The notes: generated by a model from the letters alone, not told the origin. Positions 47,965 to 61,095 are shown, counted from the first letter of the stretch. The stretch is 64,000 nt of DNA from Pochonia chlamydosporia 170 (GCF_001653235.2 NC_035793.1:2542001-2606000), one strand, 5' to 3'. Program-made: numbers and translations.

Positions 47965-49644
47965 TCATACTAGGAGAAGATCGATGTAATCATCTAGTTC
48001 GACAACTCGAAACCGGCCACCCCAATGCTCAGCCCAGCCTGGTTTGTTCCAGTGAGAGGACAGACTAATCTTCCATGATACTACTTCCACATTCCATCCC
48101 ATCCTCAGGGCTCGTTCAGCGTAAACAAAAAATCCGTCCGAGTACTTCGCGGGCTGTGCATCGCCTGTAGCTATCACAAGGGTTCCTTGATCCTCAAAAA
48201 ATTCCATCACTGACTCTGCAATGCGAGTTTGCAATGTTTCGTCGACCAGCTCTTCAATATAACGGACAGCACGAGAAGAGGATGCGATTTCATCCGACGA
48301 GGAAGGTTCTACAGCTTTGTCCCCTCTAAATCCAGATCGCGCATGTTCAGCCGCCCGCGTTCTCTCTCTAAGATCAACGCGGTAACCCAACTCTTGAAGG
48401 TCGTGAACGTATCGAGGCTCCTGGCGATAAGGTGGAACAGAGCACCCGGCATTCAAAGCCACAACCTTTCGACCGCGAACAAGGATCTCCGTGAGAAACT
48501 GTAAATTTAGCTGTGGAAGTGGCACGAAACGGGCGTGTTCGTGGATGGAGAACTTCGCCCTTAGGGCATTGTGAAAGCTGATGTTGATGTTTGACATGTC
48601 TAGAAAGACATGTACTCCATTTCTCGCTACTTTGTCATCCTGCATTGCCAATCTGGCGTCTCCAGCTCTGAGCGGCACTAGCCTCAACAGCAATGAGCGA
48701 TGTTGCTGGTCAAGACTAAGCTTCGCACCCAGTACAGGAGTGAGATCTTTCTTACCCAGTTTGTACGACAGAATCTTGGCGACGTTCGGCGTTGGTGTAT
48801 TTTTCACGGACTCTGAGAGGACTGGCGACCGGAAACTCTCAGCTTCTTCGCCGAGGGGGTTACTGTGAATCAGCTCCCGATTTTGCTCCAAAGATTTTTG
48901 TGGGTGTGGCTCAAAATTAGCCTCAGAGGTATCATTGAGGCCCTGTTGTAGCTGGAGGCCATTATGTGACCGGTCCTTATGTATTGTGGCGGCGGCTTCA
49001 GATACATGTTGGTCTCCTTCGTGGGCGGCCGACAATGGCCCTTGCTCATCGTGAGAGACAGGAAAAGAGCTCTGAGTACGTTGGGGCAACGCAAACGTTA
49101 TATCATCATCTTTGATTTGGCACCTCAGGGAATGATCGCCAACTCCCCCGCCGTACGGTCCAGGGCTAAGTTGAGTTGTCCTATGCTGTGACCCAAGTTG
49201 AGATATTCCATTCTTAGGCGTATAAATCGCATTTTGACAGGGAATTTGGAGGCGTCGAAAGTCTCCAAGCTTCGCCACTCCGCTTTTGCATGACACTGGT
49301 GCTGAGCCTTTATGGTCACTAATTGCAGACTCTGATTCGGCTGTATGTAACAGCAAGTGCGAATGAGACTGACCCGGTGGTTCTGTCACGCTGGACGATC
49401 TGGCGCTGTATACCTTTTGGAAGTCGCCCAACTTTGGATTCAAGTCAGGCATCTGGTGTCTCGTACCGCTCTCCTCGCTAGCTTGGTAAGGCGTTTCGAG
49501 AAGATTTCGATGACAGTTGTCGACAGTAAGGCTTATCTCCAGTTTGCTGATTTCACCGCGGAGGGCGCTGCTCGTCGTCTCGAACCAAACTAGAGTCGCC
49601 GATTCCACCGGTAGGCTTCTTGTTAAGGTTGTGGAAAGGTTCAT
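47965..49644 (-). CDS. NYN-domain (PIN-like) putative ribonuclease
   Basis: Single exon, 559 aa from the first ATG. Residues 1 to about 310 are disordered and Ser/Gln/His-rich. The C-terminal part is an NYN domain: HVFLDMSNINISFHNAL carries the first acidic residue and Asn of the metal site; VVALNAGCSVPP is the second strand; ESVMEFFEDQGTLVIATGDAQPAKYSDGFF carries the later acidic site (TGD) and ALRMGWNVEVVSW the final strand. NYN domains resemble PIN/FLAP nucleases and are usually RNases, as in MARF1/Limkain and Regnase families. The fungal relatives are uncharacterised as far as I know, so the substrate is unknown. Confidence 0.82.
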   Translation of the reverse strand: MNLSTTLTRSLPVESATLVWFETTSSALRGEISKLEISLTVDNCHRNLLETPYQASEESGTRHQMPDLNPKLGDFQKVYSARSSSVTEPPGQSHSHLLLHTAESESAISDHKGSAPVSCKSGVAKLGDFRRLQIPCQNAIYTPKNGISQLGSQHRTTQLSPGPYGGGVGDHSLRCQIKDDDITFALPQRTQSSFPVSHDEQGPLSAAHEGDQHVSEAAATIHKDRSHNGLQLQQGLNDTSEANFEPHPQKSLEQNRELIHSNPLGEEAESFRSPVLSESVKNTPTPNVAKILSYKLGKKDLTPVLGAKLSLDQQHRSLLLRLVPLRAGDARLAMQDDKVARNGVHVFLDMSNINISFHNALRAKFSIHEHARFVPLPQLNLQFLTEILVRGRKVVALNAGCSVPPYRQEPRYVHDLQELGYRVDLRERTRAAEHARSGFRGDKAVEPSSSDEIASSSRAVRYIEELVDETLQTRIAESVMEFFEDQGTLVIATGDAQPAKYSDGFFVYAERALRMGWNVEVVSWKISLSSHWNKPGWAEHWGGRFRVVELDDYIDLLLV

Positions 49645-51443
49645 GGAACGTCGAGCACTTGACAACAACCAAGTGTTTTGGTTTGCCGGTATTCAGTGAC
49701 CAACAAATCTGGGGGAAACGATTGTGATGTCTTTTGCAGAAACCCACATGATACCCTAAGGAGTCTTAAAAGTGTAGAGTGGTGGGCAAGCTGAACTTGT
49801 TACTGAGCTTTTGTTGCATACTGAGAGGCCGGCTTGGTTGTTCAAACACACTTCCATGGTTGTAGTTACGGGTCAGAGTTGGTCTGAGTTGCTCCACTGA
49901 CTAAGTATCAGAAGAAACATTGGCGAGGCTGGTGAACTGTCAAGGCACCGAGGCTTGACCTGGATAGAACTATCCAGTCGACAAAGGTCAAAACCAAGGC
50001 AAGTTACGGCATACCAGTTGAAAGAATTCAACCACCTGGGTTGTTGCCCGAAGGAGCTATGATTCGGGGTCTCCGGAGGTTTGAAGAAGTTGCCAAGTCA
50101 CCTCTGGAAAATAGTGTCGTCGACCTTGCTTCACGCAAACCGTCACATCGCCCGTTGTTCAGCACAAGGGCTCTGACCCATGTATGCTTATATAATCAAC
50201 AACTGCCTCACGCTCCATGCCATGACGCCCACTCTCATCCCCAGTACCAGGTGGTCAAGTAGTCACATGCACCAGCACGGGAACGACTGTCTGGATACCT
50301 AATTACTAAAAGTAATAACAAAATACCAAAACTATTTTACCAACCAGCCAGCACTCCATATGCGTTTTTGTGAATTTCCAATATGCTAAATATGCCAGGT
50401 AAGTCTCACGAGGAAAAGCACCAACCATCTCATGGTAAGTAATTCTTCTTTTTGTTATTTCTTTCTTTCCTTTCATGTGGTTGCACTCGTCTCGCATATT
50501 GGCTATCAACGGGTCGCCTGCAAGTGTTTTGGCTTAATTTGGAAACTTTTACATAGCTTAGGACAATTTGGGAGATATCTCGATATCGCTACGCTAGAAT
50601 TTAGATGGGGGGCCGGGGGGGGGGCGTGAAGATGCGTCGAAATAGAAAATCTACCTAGGTGCCTTGGTAGTTATGCAGACTTTAACTTGGTATAATAGCA
50701 TAGTCCCTAGATGGTCAACCTTAATATATATCATCACGAGAACAAGATCTAAGACTCAATTAATTTTGAACATTTTACGGAGTACATGTCTGTCAATAGA
50801 GCACATCCGTTGAGAAGCCGCCTCACGAGTCGATGGCAGAATACTTGGAGAGTATGGTGATCAACTAGTTAATATGACAATCCTTTTAGGTTGGTAATTA
50901 TTTATTAACCCAACATATTTCGCGCGAACGAGATCGTCAACGTAGAGACCAAATAACAGAAGTTAATTACTTACTCCGCAATCGAGTCTTGATCCAGAAG
51001 CATCAGCGTACCAAAGTTAGGAGCAGGTGGCGATGTATATCATATCTACGAGAATCAGCATTTGCAACATTGAGTTAATATTTACACCCTCCCAGATAGT
51101 CGTAGCATCCTTTCCGGCGGGACTAAATACTTGCAGTTACCTAGCTAGGTATGCTAAAAAGGACGGGTGGTTAAAGAAGAACGACAATGCACTACTTACA
51201 ATATACCTGCAGCCGATACTTTTCAATTCTTGGTCTGTCGGATTGCAGGTTGAAAAACAAAATTCCCCACGAGAAGGCGAGTATCTCTACGTTGAGACAA
51301 CAGCCACTCACCCACAACACAAGATGTACTAATCCACCATATCGCCTTTTCCTTCTGAAGAATTACCGGATCGAGTTATAATGTTGTCTCGGAGCCTGGT
51401 AAGTTTTCTTTTGCAATGAGTACCACCCAACAATCACCTATGC
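49645..51443. other. Intergenic, NYN upstream region and sds23 3' flank
   Basis: About 1.8 kb, partly AT-rich. A guanine-dense run lies at 50607-50624, a TACCTAGG word at 50653-50660, and a TACGGAGTA motif at 50776-50784. No coding signature seen. Confidence 0.5.
50607..50624 (+). repeat. Guanine run
   Basis: Six G, two C, then ten G on the + strand within otherwise AT-rich DNA. It could fold as a G-quadruplex or simply be a homopolymer slippage site; the exact length is prone to sequencing error. Confidence 0.6.
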
Positions 51444-53076
51444 TTATCGACGAAAGTCAAGGCTCTGCCTTGCAGAGTCTAGGCTAGGGCGAATTGAGCT
51501 GCTCGAGCTTCTTCGCCGCCGTGCTCGTTGCTCCCCAGGGTCGGTAGGATGCAGGCCAGTAAACTTTGCGAAAATATTGAGAACGTCAGTCAAAGAAATC
51601 ACACCACTCAACTTCCCAGAGAGGCGTGCCCCCGGCATCGCAGAAGCAGGCACTGCGCTGGAAGGAGCAGGCCCTGTAGACGCTGTGTTCAAGGTTTGGG
51701 GTGTCCCGGCCATGACCTGCGGCCCCAATAACGGAGTAGCTGGACTAGACGGTGATGGTGATGCAGACTCCACAACCCACATGCGGTGAGACCTGGTAGC
51801 CACCAGTTTGGCAACAGTGTGCGCAAGAGTAGAGTACGTGTTGACGAAAAAGACTGGGAAGGCGTCACGGCCTTTTTCAACGCCTCGCTCATTCAATATA
51901 ACGGATATGAAATGCATACAAGATCCGTCGAGTAGCGGAGCACTAGATGCAGATGTGAGATGCCGAATGTCCTTGGTTGAGATATTTCCAACAACGTTTT
52001 GTCCGTTGTCAACTACTGCCACACTAGTCAAGCCTTCATCATTCATGAGAGTCAGAGCCTCCGAAAGAGGAGCATCCGAGCTATATATCCAGTTAGCCCT
52101 GATTTGTGAATATTTGTGACCATGTGGATGCGTTAATCGAAAACCACTGACTTGACAGAGATGACTTGTTGGGCTCCTACACCCAAGTCTCGTAACATGA
52201 CGGGATATAAGCGATCAACTTCAGGGAAGTTGACGCCTTCATTCCAGAAGAAGTCAACCATCCGAAGCTGACTCATTACGCCTACCACTGCGCCGTGTGG
52301 ACTAGTAACGAGTAGACGATGAATTCCGCTACCCAGTATCTCGATAGCCTGGGACAAATTATCACTAGATGGAACTCCAACGAGCGGCTCCTGCCTACAC
52401 AGGGGTTGTATTTGGCGCAGTGAAATAACTTTTCCTTCCCGAGCGTTGAGCATAATATCATTATACAGCTCGATTTGATGTGGTTCTGGTTTTGAGAGGC
52501 CAACAACTACTAGAAGATAAGCATTGAGATCCGAATAATCGAAAACCGCTAGTGCAGTAGAAGCCGAGCTTGATTCTCTCACAAGAACAACATTTGTTTT
52601 GCTCTTCAGTAATGTCTGTTGTCGGTAGTAAGTCAAGGACCGATCCAACACACAAGCAGAGGACGAATTGTGGTACCTACCAAGGTGGCTTCCTCTACGC
52701 TGCTGTCCAACTCAACCCACTTCACGTCATCTGATGATACCAATTCTCCGACGGTGATCTCACCCCACTCTCTTCCAGCGAACATGTGGTTTGCATGCCG
52801 TTGCCCGGATGGTGGATGGTTCAATAGTTCTTGAACTGCCGCCTGGGTGAAGGAAGGGTGTCGATGACGGGGCGATGAAGGAGCATTCCGAAGATTATCT
52901 GCAAAACTTTGGCGGTGTGAGGACTTGTTCATGTTGCTCAGTGATGGTGTTCTTTGCGGCTGGCCATCACGGCTGGAGCCGACAGACTGACTCAGGTCCG
53001 AGGCAGCTTGCCCTGAGGAAACTGGATCTCCTGGTCCCTCTGGCTTGCCTTGAACTGTATTAGACGAAGCATCCAT
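51444..53076 (-). CDS. sds23: Sds23-type CBS-domain phosphatase regulator
   Basis: Sds23/Moc1 proteins carry CBS pairs and inhibit PP2A-type phosphatases, affecting mitotic exit and stress or nutrient responses. Three exons, 53076-52681, 52615-52152 and 52098-51444, give 504 aa with an exact triplet sum. The N-terminal disordered part holds [42 protein letters not shown], with the CBS start after it. CBS-like repeats include [68 protein letters not shown] and [20 protein letters not shown]. The C-terminal [26 protein letters not shown] is diagnostic of Sds23, and the tail is an RRRRSSSSS phospho-rich region. Confidence 0.9.
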
Positions 53077-53635
53077 AGCGCTAACGAGGTCCTTATTTGA
53101 CACAGTAATCCGTATTGCCGCCTCTGTTGTCTGCTGAGGCCGCTTCGGGCGGGACCTGATCAAATAATATCTCACCAAGCTAAGGAAAGCTCAGATAAGT
53201 AGACAGCAGGTGACAGAAGTGTTTGAAAGTGTCAGCCCACCAGTTGGTTAGAGGAGCATAGGGAGGCGATCGCGGTTGGGGGATAGTCACTGTGCCTTCT
53301 GAGCAGAAGCGTTGCGAAACCTCTGTGTTGCTTTGAAGTCTCGGATGCCCTCTGGTCAGAACATGTCTGGTTGAGCACAGTCTGGTTGAAGTGAAGGTCT
53401 GTTGCTCTGGTGGGGGTGGGGCGGAATGGTTGGTGGATGACGTCGCCAATGGGAATTGACGCAACTACCTACATGTATGTAGGCGCATGCATACAGTACT
53501 TTAATATATTTAATAACATGTAAACGTACTTAACCTAACTTTTACTCCGTATATGTCTGGTCAATACCAATACAGACGAGCGCCCCTTCTTCAAAGTTTT
53601 TAGATTGCTGAACGTTGGTTGAACAAATACCTACA

Positions 53636-53753
53636 TGCGCCTAGGTACCTACTTACCTAGGTAGGTAGCCAGTATGTACGTGATTCCAGACAATTGCGGG
53701 CTGGAGCACATGCGTAGCCCATAGCTACCTAGGTAGGCACCTACGGTAGGTAA
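53636..53753. repeat. Clustered CCTAGG/GGTAGG palindromes
   Basis: Within 118 bp there are three CCTAGG hexamers embedded in ACCTACTTACCTAGGTAGGTAGC-like sequence, plus a CACCTACGGTAGGTAAG inverted word. This is the densest cluster of the family in the window. It lies about 560 bp upstream of the sds23 start. Confidence 0.75.
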
Positions 53754-54195
53754 GCAAGCCTGCACATCCCCGTACAGCGCATCAACAGCGAAACTTAACT
53801 TGACGCAATACGTGGGAATGGTCCATGGGGTGTATCATGCCGGTGGAATGGAGCATGTGGTTGCGTATTGGATCGTCAACTACAGTGACGTGAAAGAGAA
53901 AAGGTAAAGGCACCTAAGCATTCTGGGTGTTTGGCTCCGACTGAGGTAGATAGTTCGAAGATGACGGGCTAACTTCCTAAGAAGCTGCTTAAAAACTGTA
54001 GAAGAGAAGATACCAACGCGTAAGAAGCTAGGGACATACCTGCATTCGAGTTTTCTCAACGTTGTGCTTGAAGTCTACCTCCAAGGTGTTGCCTCGCAAG
54101 TCCGAAAGGAGAAACGGATTGACTTGACTCGTTATTTGGCGTCTGGTGTGTGATAGATCGTGCTCAGTAGCCATTGCCAATACTTACTCTCAAAT

Positions 54196-54230
54196 CAGAC
54201 CAGACCAGACCAGACCAGACCAGACCAGAC
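54196..54230 (+). repeat. (CAGAC)7 pentanucleotide array
   Basis: Seven perfect CAGAC units, followed directly by GCGTCTGG, i.e. the reverse complement of the unit, so the end can form a small hairpin. The same word recurs nearby in scattered copies. Confidence 0.9.
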
Positions 54231-55100
54231 GCGTCTGGTTGGATGGATCCACCGAGTTTCTTCACTAGTACGCAACTGCTCAAGTGGCACATGCACTGGG
54301 ACATGACAGACCATACCAGACTGGACATGTCATTGCCCGTACTGGAGCCTGCGTCCAGTGTGCGCGTGGGAGCAAAAACACACCAGACCAGACACTGACA
54401 TGGATACATGTAGTTCTCCCATCCAGATGTCCAGAACAGGGCAATGGGGAAATAAGATGTCAATCTGCATCCGTATCTGGGACTGTCTTCACGGGCGGCT
54501 TGTCGCGTCTGACGCACCTCACTAACGGCACCGTGTTCGGTGTTTACTTTCCAATGATTTGCAACTTATTACTCTCGTGCCGTTCCTCTCAGGATTCGGG
54601 AACTGTTACGCATTGACTTGACGTGACATAATATTACATTGACTGGATGTCTGCGCCATTGCGCACACACACCAACTACCTAGGTACCGTGCCACAAGCA
54701 ACTAACTGGCTAGTACTTGGCAGCTCTAGTCTCAAGTGCTGGTCTGGTGCCTCTGGTGGGACTCTCAGCCAGTTTGGTCTGGTCTGGTTCTATTTGATTT
54801 GATTAGATTGCCCAGACGTTCCTCAAAGTTCTTCCCTCAGACTTTCCTGGGTTGCAGAACCCACAAGCCAGTCCGCCCACCCGCGTCTTCCCCTCCCCCA
54901 CTTTCTCTCGCACACGAAAAGTTGGTTCTTTGAAAGAGGCTTCTGCTTTTCCTTCTGGTTCTCACTACTATAAGTACTACTACTACTGGAGATATACAGC
55001 CTCGATTCGACGCGCACACAGCGTTATTGCTGGACATCGACAAAACACGAAGACAAAGATCCAGGCTGCAAGGCGCTTGCACCGCCCTGCCGCCGCCATC

Positions 55101-58100
55101 ATGTCTCTTCTTTCCGCCGACGTCCACGCCGAGCTCACCCAGTTGCTCCAAGCCCTCCAGTCAGCCGACAATGCTACTCGATCTCAGGCTGAAGAGCATC
55201 TTCAGAACAACTGGACCAACAACCGGCCAGAAGTCCTCTTAATGGGACTTGCCGAACAGATACAAGGCGCCGGAGACAACGCCGTATGTATCACACCGTC
55301 TTTCGTGTGCTCCTGCATCATGCAAATGTTCTGACTCCTATACCAGGCACGATCGTTCGCTGCTGTTATATTTCGCCGAATAGCCTCCAAGACCCGTAAA
55401 GTTGAATCGGGAAACAACGTGGATATATTTTACTCTTTGGCCAAAGACCAGGCCGCAGTCATTCGCCAAAAACTCCTCGAAACCCTCGGAACTGAGCCGG
55501 ACCGAACCGTCCGCAACAAGATTAGTGATGCAGTTGCAGAGGTAGCCCGGCAATACACAGATAACAGTAAGTGCTGCATGGGCAGGGTCGTAATCTGCCT
55601 CTTTTGTCCATTTTTCTTCTTCGTCGTCGCTTGTAGCTAATTTGCCGTATGATACAGACGATTCCTGGCCCGAACTTCTAGGAGCACTCTTCCAACTTAG
55701 CCAGGCAGCGGAGGTAGAGAAGCGAGAGAACGCGTTTCGAGTTTTCAAGACAACCCCGGGAATTATCGAGCGACAGCACGAGGAAACCGTGCTACAAGCT
55801 TTCCAAAAAGGATTCAAGGACGACGCAGTTATGGTACGTCTTACATGTGATTACTGGTAACTCTAGAAGGACACTGGATGAGATGGGGCAGTAAGAATCA
55901 ACGAGCTAACCTTGAATCAGGTGCGTCTTGCTGCTATGGAGGCATTCGCATCATTTTTCAGCACCATCAAAAAAAAATCTCAGATGAAGTACTATGCTCT
56001 GATTCCGGACGTGCTTAATGTGCTGCCGCCCATCAAAGATTCACAGGATTCGGAGGACTTGAGCAAAGCCCTTCTGGCTTTGATTGATTTAGCGGAGACT
56101 GCTCCAAAGATGTTTAAACAACTCTTCCAAAACCTAGTCCAGTTCAGCATTTCGGTCATTCAGGACAAGGAGTTGGATAGTATTTGCCGTCAGAATGCTC
56201 TCGAATTAATGGCGACCTTTGCCGACTACGCGCCGTCCATGTGTCGAAAAGATCCTTCCTACACCAACGATATGATCACTCAATGCCTTAGCTTGATGAC
56301 TGATTTAGGCGAGGAAGACGATGATGCTACGGAATGGCTAGCTTCGGACGATGTAAGTAATCCGCTCAAGGAACCCTGTGGTCAGACCGCTAAACCTTCA
56401 CCTTACTCCAGCTTGACCAAGACGAAAGCGATCAAAACCACGTAGCTGGTGAACAAACCATGGATCGCCTAGCGAACAAACTTGGAGGGCAGACTATTCT
56501 CGCCCCAACCTTTAATTGGCTGCCGAGGATGATGAATTCGATGGCATGGAGAGATCGTCACGCGGCTCTAATGGCCATATCTGCCATATCAGAAGGTTGC
56601 CGTGAGCTCATGATCGGTGAACTGAGCCAGGTGTTAGATTTGGTTATTCCTGCTCTGCAAGATCCACACCCCCGCGTTCGTTGGGCAGGCTGCAACGCGC
56701 TTGGGCAAATGAGCACTGACTTTGCTCCCAAAATGCAAACAGACTTTTACGATCGAGTTTTGAAAGCCGTTGTGCCGGTTTTGAACTCACCGGAAGCTAG
56801 AGTCAAGTCACATGCTGCCGCCGCTCTGGTCAACTTCTGCGAAGAGGCTGAGAAGTCTATCTTGGAGCCGTATTTGGATGATTTGCTATCTCATCTCTTC
56901 CAGCTCCTCCAGAGCGATAAGCGCTATGTGCAGGAGCAGGCTCTGTCCACCATTGCAACCATCGCCGACGCTGCGCAAGCGGCATTCTCGAAGTACTACG
57001 ACACCTTGATGCCACTTCTGGTCAATGTGCTTCAAAATCAGAGTGAAAAAGAGTACAGACTCCTTCGAGGCAAAGCCATGGAGTGCGCTACTCTCATTGC
57101 TCTAGCTGTAGGCCGGGAGCGACTTGGCCAGGATGCAATGACTCTTGTCAACTTACTCGCCAACATTCAGACTAATATCACCGACTCAGACGACCCGCAG
57201 GCGCAATATCTCATGCATTGTTGGGGCAGGATGTGCCGAGTACTTGGCTCCGATTTTATCCCGTTCTTGGACAGTGTTATGCCTCCCTTGCTGGAGCTAG
57301 CTATGGCAAAGGCGGATATTCAGCTACTTGATGACGATGAGCAGGCTGAACAAATGAACGGGGAAGACGGCTGGGAATTCGTCCCTCTTAAGGGTAAGAT
57401 GATTGGTATTCGAACGAGCACCATGGATGATAAACACATGGCAATTGAATTGCTTGTCGTTTATGCACAGGTCCTGGAAGCGGCATTCGCCCCATTCGTC
57501 GCGAACATCATGGAAAAGATAGCACTCCCAGGTCTGGCCTTCTTCTTCCACGATCCCGTTCGGTATATCTCAGCAAAACTGGTCCCTCAACTTCTAAGTT
57601 CGTACAAGAAGGCATATGGATGCCCTTCCAACGAGCTCGCTGGTCTTTGGGCAGCGACAGTCGACAAACTTCTCGAGGTACTCAGTGCTGAGCCATCCAT
57701 TGAGACTCTGGCTGAGATGTACCAATGTTTCTACGAATCTGTAGAAGTGGTTGGAAAAGATTGCCTCACGTCTGCCCATATGAACGGCTTCATTGACTCC
57801 GTGCACTCTACAATTGAGGACTACCAGACCAGAGTGACTCAGCGGGCAGAGGAGAAGGCAGGGGCAACAGCGGATGATGTCGAAGATGAAGCAGAGGAAA
57901 TTGAAAGAGAAATTGAAGATGATCAGACATTATTGTCTGACATGAACAAAGCATTCCATTCTATCTTCAAAAATCATGGTGCGGCGTTCCTCCCTGCATG
58001 GGAGCGACTGATGTCCACATACGAGGGCTTCCTATCTTCGACAGACCCCACCCAAAGACAATGGGGTCTTTGCATTTTGGACGATGTGCTCGAGTACTGC

Positions 58101-58753
58101 GGACCTGAGAGCAATCGGTACGCCAATTACATAACGCAACCTCTGATCGATGGCTGTCGTGACCCATCCGCAGCCATTCGGCAAGCTGCCGCGTACGGTA
58201 TTGGCGTCGCAGCTCGTTACGGAGGAGCACCTTGGACGCAGTTCTTGGGCGGGTCAATACCCTACCTATTCCAGGTTACCCAAGTACCGGAGGCACGAAA
58301 TGACGAAAACGTGTACGCCACGGAGAACGCATGTGCGGCGATTGCCAAGATCCTGCACTACAATGCTGGCAACGTCGGAGACGTTCAGGCAGTCGTGGCG
58401 CAATGGATTGAAACACTCCCTGTCATCAACGATGAAGAAGCTGCCCCATATGCCTATGCATATCTTGCCGAGTTAATTGACCAGTGAGTATACATAAGAT
58501 AACGGACTGCCATGTTGAAATTGCTAACCATGTCTGGCAATTTAGGCGCCATCCCGTGGTTATGAATCAAGCGGGCAAGATTTTCCTATTTGTTGCACAA
58601 GCCCTAGAGGCAGAAGCCCTTCAAGGACAGACGGCTAGTCGGGTTGCTTCCGCCACGAAGGCACTGCTTACAACGACAAGTGTCGATCCAATGCCGCTCC
58701 TGAGTCAATTCTCGCCAGATGCACAACAAACGATAATGGGATATTTCAATTAA
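55101..58753 (+). CDS. kap121: Karyopherin beta-3 / importin Kap121 (Pse1)
   Basis: Kap121 is a HEAT-repeat nuclear import receptor for ribosomal proteins, histones and transcription factors. Six exons, 55101-55283, 55347-55566, 55658-55833, 55921-56352, 56412-58483 and 58546-58753, give 1096 aa with an exact triplet sum, the family size. The N-terminal LTQLLQALQSADNATRSQAEEHL begins the HEAT array and Ran-binding region (ARSFAAVIFRRIASK). Mid-protein, LPRMMNSMAWRDRHAALMAISAISEGC and VIPALQDPHPRVRWAGCNALGQMSTDF are signature HEAT repeats. An acidic loop (DDVEDEAEEIEREIEDDQ) precedes the C-terminal repeats. Importin-4 is less similar in the HEAT signature. Convergent partner is absent; the next element is a transposon. 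Confidence 0.95.
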
Positions 58754-59301
58754 GACTTACATTGGGACGTGTCCAAATGCCACCGTGGTGGAAATCGCAC
58801 AGAGGCAGACCTGCAAAGAACCCCGAGACCTTTGTAGTAAGCGAACAAGTTCTGTTTCGCCGACCTCAAGATCCCTTAACGCCCCGACGTGGAGCTGGAG
58901 ATGTCTTGGCTGAGATGGACATCAGAGATTGAGAGAACAGATGCTATTGGGCGGATGGGTCATTGGGGACCAATGGATGATTACACTTGATTCCGCTTGG
59001 CGGCCGATAGATTATGAATGGCATATTGGTTGCCTGAACTACCATATTCAAGCAAATTAAAGCAATGGTTCCACACATAGAATGGAGCGAAATATATTTC
59101 ATGTTCTCTACACCCCTTTGCCCTCTCCCTGCGACACACTGCCTGATTGTTCTGGGCTAGCTAGTCCGACGTCTTCTGCTCTCTGCTTATTGAATGCCGA
59201 AGTGTCATTTGTGAGAGCTTCGTCAAAATATGTTGCCAGTCTTGATATGAAGAAGAATTTGCCTACAGTCGTTTTGCCTGGCTGCCAGGACGTCTAGGTT
59301 A
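58754..59301. other. kap121 3' flank up to transposon
   Basis: About 550 bp of unique-looking DNA, of normal base composition, ending in the TA dinucleotide (59300-59301) next to the transposon inverted repeat. Confidence 0.6.
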
Positions 59302-59346
59302 ACGTCGGGGACCCATCAACCGCCCAGACCCCTCAACCGCCCACCC
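59302..59346 (+). repeat. Left terminal inverted repeat of transposon
   Basis: A 45-bp repeat starting ACGTCGGGGACCC and ending CCGCCCACCC. It is identical over its whole length to the reverse complement of 61096-61140 and is preceded by TA. Confidence 0.95.
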
Positions 59347-61095
59347 TTTTTCATCCTTTTAACACCAAATAACCTGCATTCTAACCGCGATTTCTCGCGT
59401 AATTTTAGAGCAATTATAATTCTATTTAAATATTTAGAATTAGCATATTAAAATACATAGAAGATAATATTTAATCTGCTATATTAGCTGTGCGTAATAG
59501 TCTGTCTGCCCGGAAAGCTGCAGCATAATAGGGAATACCTAGGATAACTATTTAAGATTAACTTTCTAGCTCCCAGTTACAAATTAATGCATATAAATCA
59601 CATTAGCAGCTATCACAGAAGGATAAAAATAACTTAGTTACTTAGATAGTAGCCTAAATGTTATTAAACGTGCTAGTTACACATTAATAACTCTACCTCT
59701 TTATCTTACACATTCTTGCTAAGGGAGGCAACTATTACCCTCTTAGGAAGAATTAGATTAAAAGCTTTATACATTATTATCCTAAAATAGCAACTAGAAA
59801 AGGCAAGAAGATAGATTCCTATTGCATTAATAGGGCTTCTGCTAATACAATTAAGAGCTTCTTTTCCCTAGTCTAGCTTCCTGTAGTATAGGGAATTCTA
59901 GCGCGGAATTAATACAATATGGACAAGACTAGTATCTAAGAGGGCTAAGGGAGTAATAGTCTTATTATTAGGAGCGCGGAAATTTAAATAATTATTAGAA
60001 AGTAGCCTAGGTTACGCTCTTAGACGACAATTATTAAGTGCATCTTAGCAGACAGCAGAGTTATTAGCCCCCTTATGATATTTAAAGGAGCAAGCGTTTA
60101 ATAGCAATAGTTTCCCAATAAATTCAATAAATATTAAGATTAGCACTTTACAGTATCACTAAATAGCTAGACTTCTAATAAAATTAGTCTCTTTTAGCTG
60201 CGTGATATCTTTATCCTATAGACAGCACTATCCAACCCAAAAGAAGCCTAGCTGCTAATAGTAGATAGCCATAAAAGTTATACTGCTAATAATTTTATGC
60301 TAGAATGCTTTAAAAATAATATATACCTTCTTTTCCTACTAGAGCATTTATCCCACGTTTTGTAACCGCTTAACGTTAGTGTATTTAGCTCTGTTAAGGC
60401 TAGCTATTGCGCTTTAATTATGGACCTTTAATTATTAATACCCTTAATTACTACAAACAAAATAACCTTTCTTAAATGTTATTATAAAGCTTAGGCTACT
60501 AGAATCACCAAAAGAAATATTCTATTAGGTTAGAGAGCTACTAGAATTTACCTAACTAATATTAGCAGGCCTCTCCTGTTAAAATCCCTTAAATTAGCAA
60601 CTCTGCCGCTCAGGGAAATAACCAAAGAGACACCATAAATGTGTATAAAGCAGCAAAATAACCTAATAAAGACCCCACAGCGCAGTAGTCAAATTTTTGA
60701 CCTTATTCCCTAACTTCTCAAACAGCAAGACTTAGGTCTAATAGCCTGTTAGCTATTTTGGAAGATTTAGAAGGGAATTAACAATAAGAACATACAGCTA
60801 GTAGAAGCTAACCGGAAGATTTAGTCACTATAGCAGCAGGTTAATTAACAGAAACCAAGAAAGAAGCAGAAAGTTAAGCATAATCCTAATAGAAAGTTTA
60901 TTAATATCAGAGACGTTAAAATAACCTGGCAGCATCTTCCAATTAAGCCTGCAGCACCCTCTGTTAAAGACGGGCCCAATTTAAATCCCTCTGCAATAAG
61001 TGGGAATTAAACAAATAGAAAACACCAAATATTACTATTTTCATCTATCCTGACTGTTAGAATTGAGGTTCCAATGTGATGCCATTGTGGCCCAC

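Larger units (their letters stand above)
53077..55100. promoter_or_regulatory. Divergent upstream region, sds23 / kap121, rich in short repeats
   Basis: About 2 kb between divergent ATGs. It holds two long clusters of the CCTAGG/GGTAGG family (53636-53670 and 53724-53753), another at 54676-54688, a TACTCCGTA at 53543-53551, a CAGAC pentanucleotide array at 54196-54230 and many scattered CTGGTCTGG words. No gene seen. Confidence 0.6.
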
